Assembly: GCA_951394045.1 (NCBI GenBank)
Contig: OX595995.1
Span: 1,612,001-1,676,000, forward strand
Length of the DNA: 64,000 bases
Direction: 5' to 3'
Source of the DNA: Nitzschia sp. DOCU1
Lineage: Eukaryota > Bacillariophyta > Bacillariophyceae > Bacillariales > Bacillariaceae
The translations under genes were made by a program, and so were the position numbers. The notes under the pieces were generated by a model. It searched no databases. It was given only the letters and a program-made list of their open reading frames with translations, and was not told where the DNA came from. Of the stretch, positions 1-10,279 are shown in pieces (within the stretch, counting starts at the first letter, position 1; each line of letters begins with the position of its first letter).

Positions 1-1335
1 TGCATCAGCACATGCGAAAATCAGGAGGAAATGAGCCGAACCGTACATAAGAAAAGCCGACACTTCAAAATGCAGTTAACTTACCTCCGGCCTTCCCGAC
101 TCCTCGAAACACGGCGTTCTTGCCGGCACACAAACACGCAAATGATCGCTGCAGCCGATTGCCACCAACAACCTCTTCTTTGGACAAAGTAACTCGGACA
201 ATATCATGGTCCTGACCGAACCTACCAACTGCCCATATCCATCACAAAGAACATTTGCGTCAGAATCGTTCGGATGTCCTTCGCCTTGAGGGGAAATATG
301 AGCTCATCTACACGCTACCCCCGAGTCCTCCAAAGGTATTTCTGCTGCTGGGGATGTTGACAACCCCGAAAAGAATGGAGTAGAACACGCTGGATCCTTT
401 CCGCGGAGTTGATTGTCACGATGAATCACGCCAATCGTCAAGAAGCCAATGCCCATCTTGGGTCATCAATAAACAACAGTTTCATGTGAAACCAACGACA
501 AAGGCCAGCCATATCGTAGAAAGTTCTTTGCCGGCCGATTGGTTGTTGGATCGTCCACGAAAATGCTGTTTGACGTCCTCTCCATGCTAAAAGCTGGCAC
601 ATGATATCGTGGAAAGTCCTGTCGTTCCAAACGATAACTGCAATCCCTCTAGACTGTCGTTGTCGTTTGGCATCACGCAACGAATCGTCATGAGCGATCA
701 ACTCCGTGACGAAAGGCTGGCACCACCACCAATGCGATCCTCATTCATCAAAGTACATCCTACACCATTAGTTCACCGAGAAACATGTGTAAAGCCCCCG
801 GACCAAGTTGTGTTGTTCCTCCCTCGCTGAACAACGGCACCATCATCTTTCATTATGCATCGAAGGAGTGCGTTCTGTAAATTTCGTTAAGCTTTCCTTT
901 TAACGGACGGCCCGTTTTGATGAAGCTGTGGTGAGATGTCACGCTCCAATTTTCGCGCCATTTTTGCCTCGTGCCAAAGTATGGTAATTAGGTATGAAAT
1001 ATCCGATAAAGATCCGTTCCAATATGTGGTTCCAGCGTTAATCACGTGGCTCCATAGTGTGTGGCAAGTCGTGGTATGCGACGTGTCGGATAGTCTCATA
1101 AAGTGTTCAGTAACGAAGAAAAAGATGCCTGCAAAGAATTTAAATCTTGGATACTTACGGGATGGAGGGAGATCGCCCGGGCTCCTATCGATCACACGAC
1201 GCCAGTGTTTTGACTCGAAACCCGAAACAGAATGAGGTCGACATGGCATCTTGGCACTACTCTCGCCGACGCTTTCATCGTGACGGCCTTTTTTATTGTA
1301 CGAAGACAGTATTACAGGTATACAATCGTTCGATC
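1..1335. other. Left-end region, no supported gene
   Basis: I see no recognisable coding sequence here. Several short overlapping open frames exist on both strands (for example minus 438-701 and 887-1249) but none has a recognisable motif, signal peptide or low-complexity protein character. The last few hundred bases are presumably the promoter and 5' leader of the secreted protein that starts at 1336. Confidence 0.5.
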
Positions 1336-2727
1336 ATGAGTTTTCGTCTTGTGTTTATAGTAGTGGCGGCGACCAGCATATTTGCTGGTGTTCCACAAAC
1401 GGTGCTGGCATATGAAGATGGTCCCACTCTCGCACCTACAATGGATATCATGTGCCGTGACAATCCCAATCATGACTGCGAGTGGCTTGCTAGTGATGAC
1501 AAGTGCGATTGGACATCCAATAATCTCGTGGTTGGAGACTATTATTGTCCCGTCTCTTGCGATCGCTGCCCTTCGGGCTCAACAATATCGGCCAATCAAG
1601 TCAGCGTCGACAAAACCTGTTATAATTATGGGGAATCAATTGTGGCGTCATTTGCAAACATGGATCCAAGACGTGATGATTGGATTGGAATCTATTCTGT
1701 ATCAGCTGCAGAGGATGGTACTTCGAACATGATATTAATGGCAGAAGAACCACTACTTTGGCTATATTTGTGTGGAGAGCAAGACGACATGTGCAAGGTT
1801 TCGTATGGAATGTTGACATTTGGGAGTGAGGCACCGGTAGTGACTGGAGAATCAACCTTCCCATTGGATGCTGGAGTGTATTTTGCCTTGTTGTTGCGAG
1901 ATGGATGGCCTCCCTACTCTGCGTTTGTCGCGAGCGACTCCTTTGAAATCAAAGCCGCCGGAGAATATTGTAGCCATGGACCAACCCCTCCAAGTTCTTA
2001 TCCAGCTCCTCATCCTCCCACAAGTGCGTATGGGACACCAGCTCCGGTTCCACCACCCACTCCGGCACCTCGTGAAAGCTATCCCGCGCCGTCGACTCTG
2101 GCGCCCCATCCTGTGGGCTATCCTACGCCGACTCTGGCATCGGTGCCACCCTCTCCAAGTCCTTATCCACCACCTCATTCCCCGAATGATTACTCGACAA
2201 CCCCTCCGGCACCTCATGTGGTCTATCCTACGCCGAATACACCAGCGCCACATCCAGTGGGCTATCCCACCCCGACTCCGGCACCCCAGCATCTTGTGGA
2301 CTATCCCACTCCAGGCGATATGCCTCATCCGGGCCCCACCGCTACACCCGCGCCAGCACCTACACCTTGTATGGATAATGTCACTACAGATAAGACGTGT
2401 TATAATCGCGCCGCAGGGGAGGATGTGGTGTTGATCTTTGAAAATTGCGACCCCCAACCCTTCAATTGGGTCGGTGTTTATGATGCCCAGGACGATCCAA
2501 CGACCTTGGGCTCGCCTGTGTATTGGGTTTGGCTTTGTGGTTCCACGACGTGTACCACTACTAGTGATGCCCACGGAAACATTACCATCTCCAACTCGCT
2601 ATTAGTAGTGGATGGCGTCAAAGGCGACTATCGGGCACATCTCGTTGCCTCTGCCAGTCCAGTGGGTGCGCACTATTCGGCGTATGCATCCTCTGCGACA
2701 TTTCGTGTCCAAATAAATGAATGCTGA
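1336..2727 (+). CDS. Secreted protein with ShK-like domain and two DWIGIY (SKICH/Ig-like) modules
   Basis: A 463-residue protein, starting at the ATG that opens a clean signal peptide (MSFRLVFIVVAATSIFAG..., cleavage near residue 25). The open frame extends 63 codons further upstream, but only to a TTG, so I chose the internal ATG. Residues about 40-78 form a small Cys-rich ShK-like domain (CRDN...CEW...CDW...YYCPVSCDRC). Residues about 90-206 form a module with DKTCYNYGE and DDWIGIY; a second module (about 360-463, FNWVGVY) follows a 140-residue Pro/Thr/Ala-rich linker with repeated P-x-P and YPTP units. Such modules resemble SKICH or bacterial DWIGIY Ig-like repeats; their ligand is unknown. 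The protein is likely extracellular or wall-associated, the linker possibly O-glycosylated. Three relatives lie in the window (8744, 10835, minus 26289). It ends 44 bp from a convergent gene. Confidence 0.75.
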   Translation: MSFRLVFIVVAATSIFAGVPQTVLAYEDGPTLAPTMDIMCRDNPNHDCEWLASDDKCDWTSNNLVVGDYYCPVSCDRCPSGSTISANQVSVDKTCYNYGESIVASFANMDPRRDDWIGIYSVSAAEDGTSNMILMAEEPLLWLYLCGEQDDMCKVSYGMLTFGSEAPVVTGESTFPLDAGVYFALLLRDGWPPYSAFVASDSFEIKAAGEYCSHGPTPPSSYPAPHPPTSAYGTPAPVPPPTPAPRESYPAPSTLAPHPVGYPTPTLASVPPSPSPYPPPHSPNDYSTTPPAPHVVYPTPNTPAPHPVGYPTPTPAPQHLVDYPTPGDMPHPGPTATPAPAPTPCMDNVTTDKTCYNRAAGEDVVLIFENCDPQPFNWVGVYDAQDDPTTLGSPVYWVWLCGSTTCTTTSDAHGNITISNSLLVVDGVKGDYRAHLVASASPVGAHYSAYASSATFRVQINEC

Positions 2728-2771
2728 TCAACGTGATTGCTAAAAGCGTATTGGGAAAAGTCCCACTACTA

Positions 2772-3812
2772 CTAAACTACAAAGCGCATTTCTAGCGACT
2801 TTCGAGGGTCTTCCCGTCCCTTTTGATGGTGAGACTTGGAATGACGACCATTGCCAGTAGGCTGCCCCAGCGGGATCGGTCCCGATTCATCCGGACAAGA
2901 ACGTTCCAAAAAGTTCACAGCACCATGCAACAGTACAGGATCCGCAGACTCGGGTTGCCCAGCTGCAAAACAGAGAAACGAGCCCCATTGGAGGTTTGGA
3001 TCATACACCATTTCTAAAACCTGAGAATCGTCCAATGGTTCTTCACCTTGACAGTAGTACAGTTTATTTTCAGCAAAGGTCGTAGTTTTTCTCGAACTTT
3101 TGTAAAAGCAGAGAGGAAAGTTTGAAATGGAGCTGTCCAGTAAACTCATCCAAATGTTGACCATGGCCTTGGGCGCCGTCGTTCGTGATTTGGAAGAATC
3201 CTGAAAAAAGACGGCATCGCTATGCAGAAACGTAGCGTAGGTACCACGTTTGAGACGAACATTGGGTGTCGCAAACAAACCCACCTCATTGGACCAGTCG
3301 CCTGTGCTGTTATTTTCCGCACCGAGTATCGACTGGAATTGCTGTTTGGAATTCACAATGGCTTGTACAATCTCTCGAAACTTTTCGTGTACCAGACGTA
3401 ATGTGGGAGCGTGTCGTTGCAGGATCTTTGCCCTGAGAGGCTGCATGAATTCTTCCAGACCCTCAAAATCGCGAAAATGATACGACTGGACCAGGTCTTG
3501 CCACTCAACTCGTTGATGTTCCAGACTATCAACTAGTGCCGTACAAGACAATAAATCGACAGTTTCTTGTTCTTCGTCTTCTTCATCATCCCCGGTGGCG
3601 GTGGTACTACCCAACGAGCTGCAATTTCGACGACGAGCAATCTGAATCGTTGCTGTCAAAGGCGTCCTACTGTTATGATGTTTTCTGTCGCCCCGTTTAT
3701 GTTTGAGCTCTAAGTGATCGGGGGCTTCATCGAGAAGGCAGTGAAGTGCGGGCCTTTCCCCCTGATCTGTCTCATTTCGTTCATTCTCGTTACTGGTTGC
3801 GAGCAAAACCAT
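2772..3812 (-). CDS. Hypothetical protein, possible CmcJ/NvfI-like non-heme iron oxygenase
   Basis: A 346-residue single-exon frame read from 3812 to 2772, starting at the first ATG. The first 90 residues are polar and acidic (run DDEEDEEQE) and look disordered. The middle and C-terminal parts contain, in order, an HSD triplet (FLHSDAVFFQD), VNIWMSLLD, PLCFYK, YDPNLQWGSFLCF and LLHGAVNF. This order (HxD, then NxW, then PL, then W near a late His) resembles the CmcJ/NvfI-type Fe(II)/2-oxoglutarate-like oxidoreductases, with HxD and the distal His as candidate metal ligands. The family assignment is an inference from motif layout and could be wrong; a plain hypothetical protein is the fallback. 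It converges on the 1336-2727 gene with 44 bp between stops and is divergent from the gene at 4323. Confidence 0.55.
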   Translation of the reverse strand: MVLLATSNENERNETDQGERPALHCLLDEAPDHLELKHKRGDRKHHNSRTPLTATIQIARRRNCSSLGSTTATGDDEEDEEQETVDLLSCTALVDSLEHQRVEWQDLVQSYHFRDFEGLEEFMQPLRAKILQRHAPTLRLVHEKFREIVQAIVNSKQQFQSILGAENNSTGDWSNEVGLFATPNVRLKRGTYATFLHSDAVFFQDSSKSRTTAPKAMVNIWMSLLDSSISNFPLCFYKSSRKTTTFAENKLYYCQGEEPLDDSQVLEMVYDPNLQWGSFLCFAAGQPESADPVLLHGAVNFLERSCPDESGPIPLGQPTGNGRHSKSHHQKGREDPRKSLEMRFVV

Positions 3813-4322
3813 CGCGGAAGATGTTCCTAGTACTACTCTGGTTCCGTTATTAACTACCGGTAGTGAGGGGTGGCATCAGATCAATGTAGTAGTAAGTCGG
3901 TACCATAGTCCGGTCGGCTATCGACTCCGCCCTTCCTTCGTTCTTTCGGCATCCATTCGATTTCTATCGCGTCACTCAGCACGTGAATTTCGTTCGAATG
4001 TCTGTGTCGGTGTGGTTGAGAGTGCCCGTCTGATCCGCTCTTCTGCGCGGTTTATTCCAGATACCTGGTGCAATACGTAGCTCGCCCGACTTGTTGCCAG
4101 AATGCCTTTATGTGTGAAAGCACGGCGCGCTCACAAAAAGTCACAAAAGGCTTATATTCTCAATAAGCCCAAAAATCACAAATTATAGCCCATCCGTTGA
4201 ATTGTGACCCCCTCTCCTCTCCGGCGGCCCGGAGAAGATTTTTGATTTTTTGCTAGCGGCAGTTGAGGTTCGCGAAAAATCCATTCCCGAGCCACTTCTC
4301 CCACCGATTGTCACATCACATC
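3813..4322. promoter_or_regulatory. Divergent intergenic region (shared 5' region)
   Basis: About 510 bp separate the starts of two divergently read genes (minus 3812, plus 4323), so both promoters should lie here. A perfect 7-bp inverted repeat with a 7-nt loop (GGCTTAT / ATAAGCC, 4149-4169) lies in an A/T-rich patch that also holds repeated TCACAAA motifs. No TATA box or other element can be assigned with confidence. Confidence 0.4.
4149..4169. repeat. Small inverted repeat (7-bp arms, 7-nt loop)
   Basis: GGCTTAT at 4149-4155 and ATAAGCC at 4163-4169 are exact complements. It lies about 155 bp upstream of the FAD-oxidoreductase start. Its function is unknown; it could be chance. Confidence 0.35.
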
Positions 4323-6509
4323 ATGCCGTCACATAAAACCATGCGCTCTTTTTCTTTTTTTCTTTTCGGTACAGTATGGCTCTCCTTCATTGTTGGCAAT
4401 GTCCGAGGAGGTGCTAAGACATGTGAACCGTCTCCCACGGTTCTCGAGGAAATAACAAATCTTTCCGAAGAAGATGGCGAAGGCACCCGGCAACAGCCGA
4501 TATCCACTGGTTCGAGCGACAGCCCTCAAAATGAAGTCAATTCGACTTTTCCACAGAATGGACAGCTTCTGCTTCAGGGGCATGTAAAGCATGTACTTGA
4601 CGTCTACGATAAAACTGTGGACGAAATGGTGGTGTACCAAACAGAGTCGTGGCTTTTCTTTTCCGGCATGGAAGGGATCAACGAGGCTGAAATGGGATCT
4701 TGCCCTCGGGTAACCCCCAAAGCACCTCGGTCTGTGCCAACTACCATACTACCTCCAGATGCGGCAGACGAATTTATATGGGACGATGAATCGGACATTA
4801 AACGATATCTCAATGATCTGTACAACGGCTGTTCGAAGGATGCTCTCAAAGACCCAGACTTTGATCGAGAATGCTGGGAACTTTTACACGACTTGGTTTA
4901 CAAACCCCGATGTACCACACGCTTCGATTCTAGAGTACACTGTCGGAGGGGGAAAGTACCCAACGCAATGTCCTTACTGACAACCATTAATAGCACGTCG
5001 TCGGAACTCGATCGGGACATCTTTCAAGGCTACTTTACACAACGCACGCTCAATATGGTGATTATTGGAGCTGGCCCTGCCGGTCTGTTTCTGGCCAATG
5101 CTCTCGCAGAATCAAACAAGCTACCTTCCAGAGAACGGAGACCTAAAATACGCATTGTGGTAATCGAGAATCGGAATGAGGCGCCCGGAATAAAGCACGG
5201 GTATCTGAGGGATTGGTCGGCCTTGCTTTTCTTGAACACCATGACAGAGTCTCTCGACCCACTTTTGGCTCGATTTTTCCAGACTATTGCTGGAGAGGGG
5301 AGGAGATTTTCGCTTCCATTAAATGCGCTGGAGACTTTGCTACTCATGTCGACGAGGAATCTCGGGGTGAAATTTCTCTACGGAGACTTGACAGCATTCG
5401 CCCCCACCATTTCCACCCAGCCAAACCTGATTGTGTTTGATGCCACAGGACATCGATTGGATGGACTCGTTCGTGGTGATAATTGCCCACGTCCCGACCC
5501 AAATACTCAAGGCATTCACCTCACAAACACGGTGGTCGATGCCATGGAAATTGTGCAGCCATGGGAACCATCCGGCAATAAAGATCTCGATTGGGGCTCT
5601 GCTTTTCCAGAAGAATTTGAAGTCGTTAAGGAGTACGACACTATCCTCGACGTTGCTAGAAAGGGAGATATACTTTATCCTGTCACTAAGCGAGACGGGA
5701 TACCATTTGCTTCGTGGTGGTTGTACATTGGAGAGCTACCCTCAGCCTTTGAGGAAGGAGACCACTACGATCCAGAATTTTGGGACCACCTGTCCGATTC
5801 CACTGAATATTGCAGAAGTTGCGACGCCACCGACGACAACGATCTTTCTAAAGCACTTAACGAAACCAGAATCTGCGAAAAGTTTTGCATGCCTAACATG
5901 TTCTTTGACGATTCGGACACATGGCGAGCCGACATTGCTGCCAAAATCATAAACGACAATGGGCCGATTTACGGCTGGTATTCACCGCGCTGTGCTACAA
6001 TTCGTTTGTCAGCAGATGAAGCGAAACGGCTTCTAGAACTGATTGAGGGGCTTGGATACCACGACAAGCCCAATGGAATGCCACTGAAACTTCTGCCACT
6101 TCAAGCGATGGCCCAAGATGACACCTTCAAGAACTCTCTTTTATTACTTGGGCTTGAAAGTCTTGCAAACGTTGACGAGGGAGAAAGTTTGCTCCCGCTT
6201 TCGGTGTATCAACAGCGACCGTACATATACCGCAATGGCAAGATTCGTGGTGATATCTTCGGGGTATCAACAACTATTCTACGGATAGGAGACTCCCTTA
6301 CTTCGGGTGATGTGAACCAAGCTACTGGGATTGTAAGCCATTTCTGGATGCTTCAAGCACTAGTGTGTCGGATTCGGGGTGAAGAGGATGGCTGCACCAA
6401 GGTTCCAAGCCCAATTCTCGAAATTGAATCGATGAGTGGTTCTGCAGGTAGCAGTGTTGTTGCTAACACTACTGCCGCCACCGCTACTAGTACATTGAGG
6501 AAGAAATGA
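4323..6509 (+). CDS. Secretory-pathway FAD/NAD(P)-binding oxidoreductase-like protein
   Basis: A 728-residue protein. The frame is open from a TTG at 4263, but the first ATG is at 4323, followed by a second at 4341. It opens with a hydrophobic signal or anchor (MRSFSFFLFGTVWLSFIVG). A Rossmann dinucleotide-binding motif, MVIIGAGPAGLFLANAL (GxGxxG), lies near residue 245, followed about 40 residues on by IVVIENRNE, matching the strand-2 acid of FAD/NAD(P) domains. Near the C-terminus, RGDIFGVSTTILRIGDSLTSGDVNQ resembles the late FAD-contact segment (xxxGD) of flavoprotein oxidoreductases. The C-terminal 30 residues are Ser/Thr/Ala-rich. The substrate cannot be told; flavin monooxygenase-like or lysine/ornithine-hydroxylase-like enzymes are possible. 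The roughly 220-residue region before the Rossmann fold, with DDESDIKRYLNDLYNG, is unassigned. Confidence 0.7.
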   Translation: MPSHKTMRSFSFFLFGTVWLSFIVGNVRGGAKTCEPSPTVLEEITNLSEEDGEGTRQQPISTGSSDSPQNEVNSTFPQNGQLLLQGHVKHVLDVYDKTVDEMVVYQTESWLFFSGMEGINEAEMGSCPRVTPKAPRSVPTTILPPDAADEFIWDDESDIKRYLNDLYNGCSKDALKDPDFDRECWELLHDLVYKPRCTTRFDSRVHCRRGKVPNAMSLLTTINSTSSELDRDIFQGYFTQRTLNMVIIGAGPAGLFLANALAESNKLPSRERRPKIRIVVIENRNEAPGIKHGYLRDWSALLFLNTMTESLDPLLARFFQTIAGEGRRFSLPLNALETLLLMSTRNLGVKFLYGDLTAFAPTISTQPNLIVFDATGHRLDGLVRGDNCPRPDPNTQGIHLTNTVVDAMEIVQPWEPSGNKDLDWGSAFPEEFEVVKEYDTILDVARKGDILYPVTKRDGIPFASWWLYIGELPSAFEEGDHYDPEFWDHLSDSTEYCRSCDATDDNDLSKALNETRICEKFCMPNMFFDDSDTWRADIAAKIINDNGPIYGWYSPRCATIRLSADEAKRLLELIEGLGYHDKPNGMPLKLLPLQAMAQDDTFKNSLLLLGLESLANVDEGESLLPLSVYQQRPYIYRNGKIRGDIFGVSTTILRIGDSLTSGDVNQATGIVSHFWMLQALVCRIRGEEDGCTKVPSPILEIESMSGSAGSSVVANTTAATATSTLRKK

Positions 6510-7053
6510 GGAGATGATTAGATGACGAGACATACCGATTTGCGGTAGTACACCACTAAGATGCGGGTATTGAAAATCAGCAACACTGTTGCAAACGTGG
6601 TATCCTAGTATGCTTGTAGCTCTACCAGCAGAGCACTTGTTCGCTTCCGACCTGCTGATGGCCATTGAAACAGTGAGAGGAATGAATAACTAGTACAGCG
6701 AGGGACGTAACTTGTAGCAGTATTCGTAGAAGTGCTCGAGTACTACGTTGAGAGGATGACGGCGGAAAGACCAGGGAGGAACACTACTGGGCATTGTTCG
6801 GCTCCTCTGCTGTCACCAGTTAAATTACGCAACGATTTGAAACTTCTCGAAAAATAGTGATGGTCTGAACTGAGCTTTTGGCAGTTTTCATTGTGCGAGC
6901 CTGGATGCATCCTTGGTCCGGCGGCGCAAGAAATCGGCCCTCTACACGACGACGGGTAGTTGGCGGTGGAGAAAATATACCTCTTTGCTTTTGTTGCTAG
7001 GAGCAGGATCATTTGGTGGCCTCAAGAAGGCTCCTCGCCGTATCAAAGTTTCA
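6510..7053. other. 3' flank of the FAD-oxidoreductase gene, no supported gene
   Basis: Short frames occur on the minus strand (6743-7012) but carry no recognisable motif. The region probably holds the 3' UTR of the upstream gene and the 3' end of the damaged minus-strand gene that follows. Confidence 0.4.
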
Positions 7054-7275
7054 TTAGGGTCTAGTCCTTAGCCAAATGCTGGCAGTGCAAATCCGCGATG
7101 ACCAACAATCATTTCCTTCATCACCCATGTGTCCAACAACAAGCTTTCGGCGAGGACGATAGTACAATGTGATGATCACTCCCCGAGGTAAGAACGAGGA
7201 CCCTTCATCTTCTTGCTGATCGTTCTCTTTTTGCTTGTTCACTCGTACTTTGCCTTGATGAAAAGAGTGCTCCCG

Positions 7276-7885
7276 TTATCGAATATCGTCAAGATAGCAT
7301 GTGGAAATGGTGGGCGAGGAGGGCTTGTTGCGAAAGGGATCTTCTTCTTGTTGTTGTTGCTGGTAGAGCTGCAAAGTCATTTTTTCACGCACGAGCTGGC
7401 TCGAACTTCTCTGTCTCGATCCAATAAAGGCAACTATGTCTGTTGGTATGTGACGTGTTTGATTCGAAGCCATGGCCAAGTCTTGGTAGAAACCTTTCCC
7501 AGCAAACACACCGTGTTCCCCGGGAAAGGATCTACCAACCTCATGCGGTGCAATGAGGGCATGACAGTGAGAATACTTGGTGGTTGTTTGCCATAAATAC
7601 CCCACCATTCTATCAAGTGTTTTTTGCCGATCCGACAAAATCCTGACGTGTTGTTCCTCAGTATGAATGCTCCAGCTTGTACTGACTCCAAACTCGCAGA
7701 ACGTCAAGATGTGACAAAGTTTGATTTCCTTCCGTCAAAGCGGACGGTACCGGCTTAGTATCGGCTTGTTCCGCCCACTTGGTGGGCTTGAAGGACTTTA
7801 ACTCCAAGCTACCATACGACCAGATGATGAAAAGGCAGATTGCTGGCAACGTTAGTTTCTTCTTGAATGTACTACTCGAGGCCAT
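7276..7885 (-). pseudogene. Frameshifted gene for an unrecognised type II membrane protein
   Basis: The minus-strand frame starting at 7885 (MASSSTFKKKLTLPAICLFIIWSYG...) has an N-terminal membrane anchor and runs to ...LRVWSQYKLEHSY before a stop near 7658. A second frame takes over at the same place: reading one base later after the codons for HSY gives EEQHVRILSDRQKTLDRMVG, which continues the protein character smoothly to 7276. A one-base indel is the simplest explanation, though an unrecognised intron is possible. Downstream, a third minus-strand frame (7242-7054) may be further sequence of the same gene. A short spaced pattern (YQDLAMASNQT) faintly recalls algal fucosyltransferase-like proteins, but I would not assign it. 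Confidence 0.4.
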
Positions 7886-8743
7886 TCTGAATTAAGTTTT
7901 CGTCGCGAAGACAGTGTCCGTTTTCAATCCACAAAAGTAGCGCGGTTTGTCGTCGAGGAGTATCCAAATCTTCTAGCAGGAATAGTCTGCTCTTGAGTTT
8001 ACAAATGCATTTCTAGCTACTCTTCAAGGTCGAATGCAAGACAATGTATTCCGTATACAAACGAGGAGAGAGCCATACGATACATTCCGACCACAACCAT
8101 CATCGTGACCGACGCACTCTACTAGCCCGTGTTGGCAAACACCGGCGGGTTTAAGGGTTGCCGACGCTCTCGGTGGCAACTCCTGCGAACGTCATTCGTC
8201 GCCTTTCCTCCCACCCTACTTCGATTCATCCGATCGTTTTAGAACCAAAAAGTGGGGGTAGCGATAAACTCTTTTCGAAATTTTTCTTTTGGCGGGTAAT
8301 AATACGGTTGGTTGCGTGCGTTAGGGGGGGGACTCTGGTAAGTGCATATTTCTTACTATATAGGTACGAATGACTGGATGAGACGTTAAAACGTTAAACT
8401 GCCACCGATATGTGGTATGTATCAGGTAGGGAAACATGCCCTAAAAATTTACTTTTGGTGTTCTCCCGCTTCTTGGCGCATCACAGCGTAATGCATAATG
8501 AATTTGAAAGAGGCGAGGGCGCATACTTTACGTGGCAAGGCTGAATTTTCTGAAACCATTCCTTATGCCCTTGTTCTTTTATCCGCCATTCAAACGGGGA
8601 AGTCTCTGGGTTCGCATCGCTTCTCTTTTTAGAGCTGGCGTTAATAGGTACAGTATTCTATCATAAGAAAGAGCGCACTCTCCTTGCGTTGAGGACATCC
8701 ACATAACACCTCTGCACAAGCTACTTGTATTGTCACCACAACC
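7886..8743. other. 5' region of the first tandem DWIGIY gene
   Basis: No gene is supported. From about 8150 the sequence shares blocks with the region upstream of the second tandem copy (10507-10834): GGCAACTC...CGAACGTCATT, ATCCGAT, GACGTTAAAxCGTTAAC (8382 versus 10691), and CGCTTCTCTTTTT shortly before the start codon. These blocks are the best candidates for shared promoter elements. This copy carries about 260 bp not found in the second. Confidence 0.5.
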
Positions 8744-10072
8744 ATGATGACTTTGCAAGGATTGGTGATCTGTCTTGCTCTGATTTCGTCGTTGACGAGT
8801 GCACTTCAGAAGCAGACGCAGCAGCCGCTTTCTTCATCGACAAAATGTCAAGACAATCCATGGTTTCAATTTCAAGGCGATTTTGGGCACAATTGCGCAT
8901 GGGTGGCCGCTCAAGACGATGGGCTTTGCAACTGGGAAGTCGTGAAGCAAGACAATAGCACAAATGCGTTACATGTCCTCACAGTGGGTCGAACGCATTG
9001 TCCCGTGTCGTGTGGCAAATGTGAGAAACAAGTCACCGAAACAAAGGTGTACACCAACAAAGTCTGCTACGATGCCAAGGCGAGTCATTATCGTCAAGGT
9101 GGAATCGTAGTGGCATTTGAAATGGAATACCCACAAGCCCAAGACTGGATCGGAATTTATCCCGCGTCTTCTGAGATCCAAGTCGGATCCACGTTGAAGC
9201 AGGATCCCGTGGCGTGGTCCTGGACCTGTGACATTTCTCCTGATGGCGCTCCGAATGTGCATGAATATGATTTGTCTATAGCTTGCTTGACAAAGTATAA
9301 TCAAGTCACCTTTCGAACCTTGCCACCGGGCATTTATCAAGCCGTGCTGGTTCGTCTCAACAATCAAGTCTTTGCCGCGAGTCCGTCTCTATTCGAGATT
9401 CTGGGTCCAACCTCGGCAGGAAGCGAGCTCTGTTCTCAGCGAAAGTGGGATGTCTGGCCTCTCCCGCCGGCCAACCATCAAGCTCATTTATTGCAGCATT
9501 CGGTGGACCATGATCGCTTTGATAGTAGTGTCGCGCAGAGTGACGTCTTTACCGTCGCTGAGGAACAGGAACAGCAGCAGGTGGCTCCTGGTGCTGGTGA
9601 TATAGACACGTACAACAAGCAGCAGCAATCGAGTCAACAAGAATTGCTCGATTGTTTCGATGAATTGTATGCGCAAAACTATTGCAATCCCGAAGGTCAA
9701 GACTTTTCGATTCATTTTCTGAACGAATGTCATGTCATGGGCCCCAACGACTGGCTCGGCTTTTATCCGGTGGAAGATTGTTCCGAAGACGATCATCTTT
9801 GCCATGGGGAACCCCTCCTTTGGGCGTTCCCCTGTCAGCAAGTCCAGGAGGAGGACGGACGCTGCCGCGAGGGCAATGTCGAATATCGATTTTATGGAAT
9901 AAATGAAGAGGATGGCTCGATTGCCTTGCCAACCGGCATGTACCGAGGGGTGCTAGTGGCCGAAGCGGACGACACGGGAGAAACCTATTATGCTTCATTG
10001 ATTTCGCAACCCTTTCAAGTTCATCATCCACAAGATCCTTGTGATTTAACTGGACTACAACAAAACTACTAG
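8744..10072 (+). CDS. Secreted ShK/DWIGIY protein, tandem copy 1 (internally deleted)
   Basis: A 442-residue secreted protein with a signal peptide (MMTLQGLVICLALISSLTSA). A ShK-like Cys-rich domain follows (CQDNPWF...NCAW...CNW...HCPVSCGKC), then a DWIGIY module (KVYTNKVCYD...QDWIGIYPAS...), then a late module with NECHVMGPNDWLGFYPVEDC. Relative to the neighbouring copy at 10835 it lacks about 95 residues: after SELCSQRK it jumps to WPLPPANHQAHL, which in the neighbour lies at the end of the next module. The join keeps the reading frame. A Glu/Gln-rich linker (EEQEQQQ) replaces the acidic linker of the neighbour. Its role is unknown; likely extracellular. Confidence 0.75.
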   Translation: MMTLQGLVICLALISSLTSALQKQTQQPLSSSTKCQDNPWFQFQGDFGHNCAWVAAQDDGLCNWEVVKQDNSTNALHVLTVGRTHCPVSCGKCEKQVTETKVYTNKVCYDAKASHYRQGGIVVAFEMEYPQAQDWIGIYPASSEIQVGSTLKQDPVAWSWTCDISPDGAPNVHEYDLSIACLTKYNQVTFRTLPPGIYQAVLVRLNNQVFAASPSLFEILGPTSAGSELCSQRKWDVWPLPPANHQAHLLQHSVDHDRFDSSVAQSDVFTVAEEQEQQQVAPGAGDIDTYNKQQQSSQQELLDCFDELYAQNYCNPEGQDFSIHFLNECHVMGPNDWLGFYPVEDCSEDDHLCHGEPLLWAFPCQQVQEEDGRCREGNVEYRFYGINEEDGSIALPTGMYRGVLVAEADDTGETYYASLISQPFQVHHPQDPCDLTGLQQNY

Positions 10073-10076
10073 ACAC

Positions 10077-10094
10077 GGGCGGGGGGGGGCGGGG
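10077..10094 (+). repeat. G-rich tract, possible G-quadruplex
   Basis: The tract has a three-G block, a nine-G block and a four-G block separated by single C residues, starting 4 bp after the stop codon. This could fold into a quadruplex in RNA or DNA. The tract is absent from the second copy. Confidence 0.45.
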
Positions 10095-10264
10095 ATGCAT
10101 CATCATTTGCAAACGTAAAGTTGTGGACGGTATGCTTTGGGGACTAACAACAAGTCCTCAAAAAAGGATAGATAGGGGGTTATATAGAGCATCGCTTTAT
10201 ATACGGTGGCGTAAAGACGTGCCCTAACAAGATAGTCTAGCCCGCTAGTACTACTACTAGCTCG

Positions 10265-10279
10265 CCCCCCCCCCCCCCC
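10265..10279 (+). repeat. C15 homopolymer
   Basis: Fifteen consecutive C residues flanked by G. It is length-variable by nature and prone to sequencing error. Confidence 0.8.

Noticed and set aside
1852..2574. 240-codon minus-strand frame opposite the Pro-rich linker
   Set aside because: Its Arg/Trp/Cys-rich composition is what the antisense of Pro/Thr repeats gives; the plus-strand secreted protein explains the region.
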